64,000 nt of DNA, from contig NZ_CP087588.1 in NCBI RefSeq assembly GCF_020985305.1, positions 3,471,501 to 3,535,500 of the forward strand, in the 5' to 3' direction. Made by a program: the position numbers and the translations under genes. The DNA is from Croceicoccus sp. Ery15 (GTDB taxonomy: Bacteria > Pseudomonadota > Alphaproteobacteria > Sphingomonadales > Sphingomonadaceae). The notes beneath the pieces are model-generated. The model saw only the letters and a program-made list of their open reading frames with translations, was not told the DNA's origin and made no database searches. This document shows, piece after piece, positions 56,460 through 64,000 of the stretch. Numbering within the stretch: the stretch's first letter is position 1; each line of letters starts with the position of its first letter.

Positions 56460-57527
56460 TTAACGGCTCCGGCGAGTGGGCGTGCGTTTGGCCTTGGCGG
56501 GAAGGGGAACCACATCCGCGGCCCGTTTGCCGGTCGGATCTACGGCGGGAACCTTGGCGGAGGTGGCTTCCTGTTCCGCCAGCCGTTCCTCTAGCTTGCG
56601 GACCTTGTGCAGCGTGGCTTCCAGCAGCTTGCGATTGGCAGTGATCAGGTCGGCCAGCATGCCCATCACGGCCACCAGCGCGCCCAGCACCAGCAGCGCG
56701 CCGCCGATGACCAGCGACTGGATATGGCCGCCGCCATCGCCGTTTACATAAAACCACAGGAACCGCAGGATCGGCACCAGCCCTGCAAAGGCCAGCAGCA
56801 GACCCGTGCCCACGAACACGCGCAGCGCGTTATAGGTGGTATAGGCGCGCACGATCGTTACGCCGGTCTGGCTAATGAAACGCGGAATCGATGTGAACAG
56901 GCGCGACGGGCGCGGCGTGGCATGGGTGCGTACCGGCACGCTAACGATCGCCATGCGCTTGCGACCGGCCTGGATCAGCATGTCGGTGGTATAGCTGAAT
57001 TCGGTGGTGATGGTGATACGCTGCGCCGCCTCGCGGCTGATGGCGCGGAAACCGCTGACCGCGTCGGTGATTTCCGTGCCCGACAGACCGCGAACCACGG
57101 CGCTGCCCAGACGTTGCAGTCGGCGCTTGAACGGGCCGAAATGCGCATTCTTGCCGACGCCGCGGTCGCCGATGGCAATGTCGGCATCTCCGCGCAGGAC
57201 CGGTTGGACCAGTGCCGCGATATCCGCGCCCTCATACTGGCCGTCGGCATCGGTGTTGACTATGATATCGGCGCCCGCCGCCAGACAGGCATCCAGTCCG
57301 GACTGAAACGCATTGGCCAGCCCGCGATTGCGACGATGGCGAACGATATGCTGTACGCCCCATTTGCGCGCGACTTCGGATGTATTGTCCCTGGACCCGT
57401 CATCGATGATCAGCACTTCGATCGTGTCGATGCCGGCAATCTCGCGCGGCAGGGCAGCCAGCGTCGCAGGCAGGTCGTCTGCCTCGTTCAAACACGGAAT
57501 CTGGATGATAAGCCGCGTCAATCTCAT
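56460..57527 (-). CDS. Glycosyltransferase family 2 (polyprenyl-phosphate hexosyltransferase-like)
   Basis: This is a 355-residue protein. Its GT-A domain has IPCLNEADDLPATLAALP, LIIDDGSRDNTSEVARKWG, NRGLANAFQSGLDACLAAGADIIVNTDADGQY (DxD metal site) and SGFRAISREAAQRI. Two C-terminal membrane helices and a coiled-coil-like tail with ANRKLLEATLHKVRKLEERLAEQ follow. This matches DPM1/GtrB-type enzymes that load sugar onto polyprenyl phosphate, the donor for GT-C enzymes such as the two just downstream, which are on the same strand. Confidence 0.88.
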   Translation of the reverse strand: MRLTRLIIQIPCLNEADDLPATLAALPREIAGIDTIEVLIIDDGSRDNTSEVARKWGVQHIVRHRRNRGLANAFQSGLDACLAAGADIIVNTDADGQYEGADIAALVQPVLRGDADIAIGDRGVGKNAHFGPFKRRLQRLGSAVVRGLSGTEITDAVSGFRAISREAAQRITITTEFSYTTDMLIQAGRKRMAIVSVPVRTHATPRPSRLFTSIPRFISQTGVTIVRAYTTYNALRVFVGTGLLLAFAGLVPILRFLWFYVNGDGGGHIQSLVIGGALLVLGALVAVMGMLADLITANRKLLEATLHKVRKLEERLAEQEATSAKVPAVDPTGKRAADVVPLPAKAKRTPTRRSR

Positions 57528-57642
57528 TCCCCCTGGCGCGCAAGACTAGTCGATAGAGCGGCTATGGGCAATTTCGCTTGAGAAAACGTTAACCATGACC
57601 GGTGCTTGCGGAAAAACGGAGTGGCTGCCTAAGGTCGGATCG

Positions 57643-57927
57643 ATGACCCGCGAACCGGATTCACCGCTCTGCTGGCTGTGCGCCCGGCCTTTGGGACGGC
57701 GGGTGGAGCGGCATCATACGGTGCCGAAAAGCAGGGGAGGGCGGGTGACGGTCGATGTGCACCCGATCTGTCACCGCAGCCTGCACGCGCGCTTTACCAA
57801 TGCAGAGCTGGCGCGGCTGGGCGATGATGTGGCGGCGGTGCGGCGCGATGCCGACATGGCCGCCTTTCTGCGCTGGATCGCACGAAAGCCCCCCGACTTC
57901 CACGCGCCCACACGCAAGCGGAACTAG
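57643..57927 (+). CDS. Small HNH endonuclease-family protein
   Basis: This is a 94-residue protein with a CxxC zinc pair (LCWLCARPLG), the HNH-type RHHTVPKSRGG and HPICHRSLHARF, and a C-terminal helical tail. The ATG at 57643 has AAGG upstream; an earlier in-frame Met at 57595 is less likely. Such stand-alone HNH proteins are common in sphingomonads and their DNA target is unknown. Confidence 0.8.
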   Translation: MTREPDSPLCWLCARPLGRRVERHHTVPKSRGGRVTVDVHPICHRSLHARFTNAELARLGDDVAAVRRDADMAAFLRWIARKPPDFHAPTRKRN

Positions 57928-57984
57928 GCCGGGGCGCGCAAGCGAAATGAGACCGAGACGCGCAAGCGGAACCGGGCCGGAATC

Positions 57985-58134
57985 TCAGGCCAGACGCAGC
58001 AGGCGCTGGAGCAGGCCGGGTTCTTCCAGCGGCTGGATGCGGCCATAACGCTGACGCCGCATATTGGCGTCGGTAAATGGCCGCGGACTACTCCAGGCAT
58101 CCTTGCCCGATTGATGGAATGTATATCTCGACAC
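57985..58134 (-). CDS. Small 49-residue protein, function unknown
   Basis: This short frame starts with GTG preceded by AAGGGGG at 7-13 bases and reads MSRYTFHQSGKDAWSS then PRPFTDANMRRQRYGRIQP and ends LLQRLLRLA. The composition is natural (aromatics, Gln, Arg and a C-terminal amphipathic Leu/Arg helix), and the Shine-Dalgarno is strong. No family is recognised. It is not part of the atp operon, since the atp terminator lies upstream. A perfect DnaA box is 91 bp before the start. Confidence 0.5.
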   Translation of the reverse strand: MSRYTFHQSGKDAWSSPRPFTDANMRRQRYGRIQPLEEPGLLQRLLRLA

Positions 58135-58224
58135 GCTCTTGCCCCCTTGGCAGTCGATATGGATGAGTATCGCTTAGCGGGGCCTTTAAGACGAGCGCGA
58201 GTTATCCGCTTTCGATCCGCAGCT

Positions 58225-58233
58225 TTATCCACA
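58225..58233 (+). promoter_or_regulatory. Perfect DnaA box (TTATCCACA)
   Basis: TTATCCACA lies in the non-coding region between the small 49-residue gene and the atp terminator, with a near match GTTATCCGC 24 bp to its left. The rest of 58135-58365 shows only a TGACA-TTTT-TGTCA palindrome. One box is not an origin. Confidence 0.45.
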
Positions 58234-58365
58234 GTCGTGGGTCACACAAAGGTTAATGGCAAGGGTCGGAAACGATTGACATTTTTGTCAGTGCAGGCCC
58301 GCAACCTATTGTCTGCGCGCGTTTGCTGGCAGGCGATGGCGGGAGAGCCACACGGGCGGCGCGAA

Positions 58366-58396
58366 ATAAAAAGGCCCGCGCGTGGCGGGCCCTTTC
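58366..58396 (-). terminator. Rho-independent terminator of the atp operon
   Basis: On the minus strand GGCCCGCC-ACGC-GCGGGCC (arms about 58373-58379 and 58385-58391) is followed by TTTTTATTTCG. It lies about 65 bp after the atpC stop. Confidence 0.88.
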
Positions 58397-58459
58397 GATG
58401 CTCGGTCGCTGATTATGCACAGGCGGCGGAGTCGAATCGCGCCGGTGCGACAGGACGGA

Positions 58460-58717
58460 TCAGTCCTCGACGTGCTCGGCCAGAACGGTCAGGCCCGCGT
58501 CGCCAACCTCGGCAAAGCCGCCCGAGACGGTGATGACTTCGGGCGTGGCGCCCGCGGTCTTGTAGATGCGCATCTGGCCGTCGGCGATGGTCGACATGAA
58601 GGGCGCGTGCCCTTCCAGCACGCCGAACGCACCCTCGCTGCCGGGGACTTCCACCATGTGAACGTCTTCCGAGCGGACCAGCTTGGCCGGAGTTACGAGT
58701 TCGAAATGCAGCGCCAT
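58460..58717 (-). CDS. atpC: ATP synthase F1 subunit epsilon (short form)
   Basis: This 85-residue protein consists only of the N-terminal beta-sandwich ([64 protein letters not shown]). The C-terminal two-helix domain that inhibits ATP hydrolysis in E. coli is missing. The start MALHF is preferred over a Met five codons earlier. Short epsilon subunits occur in Sphingomonadales. It is the last gene of the operon. Confidence 0.93.
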   Translation of the reverse strand: MALHFELVTPAKLVRSEDVHMVEVPGSEGAFGVLEGHAPFMSTIADGQMRIYKTAGATPEVITVSGGFAEVGDAGLTVLAEHVED

Positions 58718-58787
58718 CGTTTCAGCTTTCAATCATTGTCGTGAAGGAGAGGGCGGAAGCACGCTGCCTCCGCCCGTCTCAATCAAA

Positions 58788-60284
<1,497 letters not shown>

Positions 60285-61160
60285 TTAGAGCGCTTCGGCG
60301 CCCGCGATAATTTCGATAAGTTCGGTGGTGATCGCCGCCTGACGGCTGCGGTTGTACTGGATCGTCAGCTTGTTGATCAGGTCGCCGGCATTGCGCGTGG
60401 CATTGTCCATCGCGGTCATCGACGCGCCCTGTTCCGACGCATTGTTCTCAAGCAGGGCCTTGAAGATCTGCGTCTTCAGATAGCGGGGGAGCAGCGCTTC
60501 GAGGATTTCTTCCTCGCCGGGCTCGTACTCCACTACCGCGTCGCTCTCGGCAGCAGCCCCCTCAGGAGCGGCGACCGGGATGATCTGCTGCTCGGTCGGA
60601 ACCTGCGCCAATGCGCTCTGGAACCGCGAGTAGAACAGATGCGCCACGTCGAAACGGCCATCCTCGTACATGCCGACCAGCTCGTCCGCGATCTGCTCGG
60701 CCTCGTTAAAGCCGGCTTCGCGCACATGGGTCGTGTCGAACTGCACGCCGATCCGGTCGGGGTGGGTGCGGCGGATCACCGGACGGCCCTTGCGGCCGAT
60801 CAGGTAGAACTCGACGTCCTTGCCCTCGGCCAGCAGCGCCTTTGCCTTGGCGAGTGCCGCCTTGACGATGTTCGAGTTGAACGCGCCCGCCAGACCCTTG
60901 TCCGAATTGGCGACGACCAGAAGATGCTTCTGGCTGGAGCCGGTGCCGGCCAGCAGCTTGGGTGCATTGTCGCTCTTGCCCACTTTCGTGGACAGGCTTG
61001 CCATCACGCCCGTCAGCCGTTCGGCATAGGGGCGCGCGGCTTCCGCCGCGGCCTGCGCCTTGCGCAGCTTCGCGGCGGCCACCATCTGCTTGGCCTTGGT
61101 GATCTTCTGGGTCGATTTGACCGAGTTGATCCGGCCCTTGAGTTCCTTCAGCGAGGCCAT
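60285..61160 (-). CDS. atpG: ATP synthase F1 subunit gamma
   Basis: This 291-residue central-stalk subunit begins [36 protein letters not shown] and ends with the matching C-terminal coiled coil [46 protein letters not shown]. It is of normal length and lies in normal order between atpA and atpD. Confidence 0.97.
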   Translation of the reverse strand: MASLKELKGRINSVKSTQKITKAKQMVAAAKLRKAQAAAEAARPYAERLTGVMASLSTKVGKSDNAPKLLAGTGSSQKHLLVVANSDKGLAGAFNSNIVKAALAKAKALLAEGKDVEFYLIGRKGRPVIRRTHPDRIGVQFDTTHVREAGFNEAEQIADELVGMYEDGRFDVAHLFYSRFQSALAQVPTEQQIIPVAAPEGAAAESDAVVEYEPGEEEILEALLPRYLKTQIFKALLENNASEQGASMTAMDNATRNAGDLINKLTIQYNRSRQAAITTELIEIIAGAEAL

Positions 61161-61187
61161 GACGGCTCCCTAGCTACCTCTTGGACC

Positions 61188-62735
<1,548 letters not shown>

Positions 62736-62768
62736 CTAAGGACCCCCAGTTCAAGCGAACAGGTCAGG

Positions 62769-63323
62769 TCAGCCCTTCATGGCCTGGGCGAGAGAGTTGA
62801 GACGGGTGCGGATCGAGCTGTCGATCTGGCGGCTGCCGATCTTTACGATCAGCCCGCCAAGGATCGAAGGATCGACCTCGGTACGAACTTTGACGTCGCG
62901 GCCTTCGCGCGCGGTCAGCTTTTGGGTCAGCGCCATCACCTGCGAATCGTCCAGCGGGTGGGCGCTGGTGACGTCGGCGGTCACTTCGCCGCGCTGGGCG
63001 GCGGCGATGGTGGCGAATGCGCGGATCATGTCCGGCAGGCTCGACAGGCGGCGGTTCTTGGCCAGCACGCCCAGGAAATTCTTGGTCAGCGGGGCAAGAT
63101 GCAGGTGATCGGCCACGCCCGCAACGGCGGCGCCAGCCTGCTTGCGGCTGATTTCCGGGTCCTTCAGCAAGGCAGCAAGATCGGTCGATTCGGCAATCGC
63201 CGAACGCAACGTCTCAAGGTCGCCCTCGACCGCGGTAACCTGGTTCTCGTCCACTGCCAGTTCGAACAGTGCCGAGGCGTAGCGCCCCGCAAGACTGGCC
63301 GTGATGCCGCCCGTATTCTCCAC
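62769..63323 (-). CDS. atpH: ATP synthase F1 subunit delta
   Basis: This 184-residue peripheral-stalk subunit has the family segments [58 protein letters not shown] and [34 protein letters not shown]. It is the first gene of the F1 operon. The 237 bp before it (63324-63560) contain no gene and must carry the promoter, although no -35/-10 pair is convincing. Confidence 0.95.
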   Translation of the reverse strand: MENTGGITASLAGRYASALFELAVDENQVTAVEGDLETLRSAIAESTDLAALLKDPEISRKQAGAAVAGVADHLHLAPLTKNFLGVLAKNRRLSSLPDMIRAFATIAAAQRGEVTADVTSAHPLDDSQVMALTQKLTAREGRDVKVRTEVDPSILGGLIVKIGSRQIDSSIRTRLNSLAQAMKG

Positions 63324-63560
63324 GCTTGTCCTGTCCTCAATGCATGCCGTGAAACGGCCCTACCCCCGAACGCCTTGGCCATGCCCCCGCGCCGTCACGA
63401 ATGATGTGTAGCGCAAATGCACGGCACGCTGGATGCGTCCGTTACGGCGGCGCGCCTAGCAATGAAACCGCGATATGACAACCGGCGCGCGGCGTGTTTT
63501 GGGGCGTAACCATACCAATTGGCGACGGCAAAGCCCCAACGCGCGTGGAAACGGCGCGTT

Positions 63561-64000
63561 TCAGCCGTTTTCGTCGCCCCCTGGAATTTCCGCCTTCGCG
63601 GATTCATCCTTCGCAGGAGCGATTTCGCCCGGTTCGCAGCGATAGACCAGCCGTTCGTTGGGTGTATCGGGCAGCAATTGGCGAATCGCTTGTTGCTGGT
63701 CACCCAGATCGCGTGCGGCATCGGGGCCTGCCCCGCAGGCCGGCGCCTGATAGGACCCGCGCGCTTCCCGCGCCGCGCCCATGGTATTGAGGTCGAGGAA
63801 ATAGCGGTCGGTGCGCAGGCTGCGCGTTGCCGGATCATAGCGTGACACCGAAACCGTCTGTTCGCTGTCGGGCACCATGATTCGCGTCCAGCCATCGGAC
63901 GAGATGCCATATTGCGTGCGCCCGTTGACGCAGCCTTCCGCGTCCCATTGCAGTTCGACATCATTGCTGTTCGACACGGTGACGCGGCTGCGGTCGGGCA
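63561..64000 (-). CDS. Hypothetical protein, N-terminus beyond the window
   Basis: The frame is open to the right edge and ends at 63561. The visible 146 residues include RSRVTVSNSNDVELQWD, a beta-rich region with VSRYDPATRSLRTDRYFLDL, a few Cys (CVNG, PACGAG, YRCEPG) and an acidic C-terminus ending KAEIPGGDENG. No family is recognised. The Cys pattern and beta content would suit an exported protein. The true start is not visible. Confidence 0.6.
   Translation of the reverse strand, partial: PDRSRVTVSNSNDVELQWDAEGCVNGRTQYGISSDGWTRIMVPDSEQTVSVSRYDPATRSLRTDRYFLDLNTMGAAREARGSYQAPACGAGPDAARDLGDQQQAIRQLLPDTPNERLVYRCEPGEIAPAKDESAKAEIPGGDENG

Noticed and set aside
58135..58365. Replication origin
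   Set aside because: Only one perfect DnaA box and one near match are present, with no AT-rich unwinding region or typical origin neighbours.

Overview
The window is chromosomal DNA from a GC-rich alphaproteobacterium, most likely of the order Sphingomonadales (an Erythrobacteraceae-like marine strain). The evidence is the CcrM-type GANTC methyltransferase, a short AtpC, the small aa3 oxidase subunit IV, a glycine riboswitch before a split gcvPA/gcvPB glycine-cleavage operon, DUF1285/NUDIX/CCA in one operon, Flp-pilus CpaF, and frequent GTG/TTG starts. Genus and species cannot be fixed from what is visible.

Layout. 1-7936 (minus) is most of a giant type I secretion repeat protein cut by the left edge (at least 2645 residues). 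8419-14664 holds a DUF4349 lipoprotein, parC, a PhyH-like oxygenase, a secreted amidohydrolase and a small membrane protein. An IS1380-family element (14677-16330) sits just upstream of that small gene. 16437-24845 is housekeeping: a DEAD-box helicase, a retropepsin-like protease, the cca/NUDIX/DUF1285 operon, a GNAT protein, a PQQ-type sugar dehydrogenase, rnhB and an SDR. 24864-27953 contains ccrM behind a dense cluster of its own GANTC target sites and a perfect DnaA box, then folP and a DUF1643 gene. 27941-33467 holds an SDR, a sigma-54-activator-like response regulator with an altered GAFTGA loop, a COX IV peptide, an Asp/Glu-racemase-like protein, dGTPase and an NAD(P)-binding protein. 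33622-39550 is the glycine riboswitch, gcvT-H-PA-PB and two methyltransferase-like genes.

From 39602 the region is more mobile: an entericidin-like lipoprotein, an IS5/IS427 element inserted exactly at the stop codon of an EamA transporter, cpaF, and then a surface-glycan locus (43641-57527) with visibly more A/T-rich stretches than its flanks. That locus encodes a DegT aminotransferase, sulfotransferase, WbqC-like protein, three glycosyltransferases, a flippase, an RgpF-like protein, two paralogous multi-membrane GT-C-like proteins and a polyprenol-type GT2. An IS630 element splits its left part. The window ends with an HNH protein, a 49-residue small gene and the atpH-A-G-D-C operon, with one further gene cut by the right edge.

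No CRISPR array, tRNA, rRNA, prophage or recognisable defence island was seen. The most distinctive signals are the ccrM control region, the IS insertions whose target duplications serve as stop codons, the atypical response regulator, and the glycan cluster with its pair of GT-C-like proteins.
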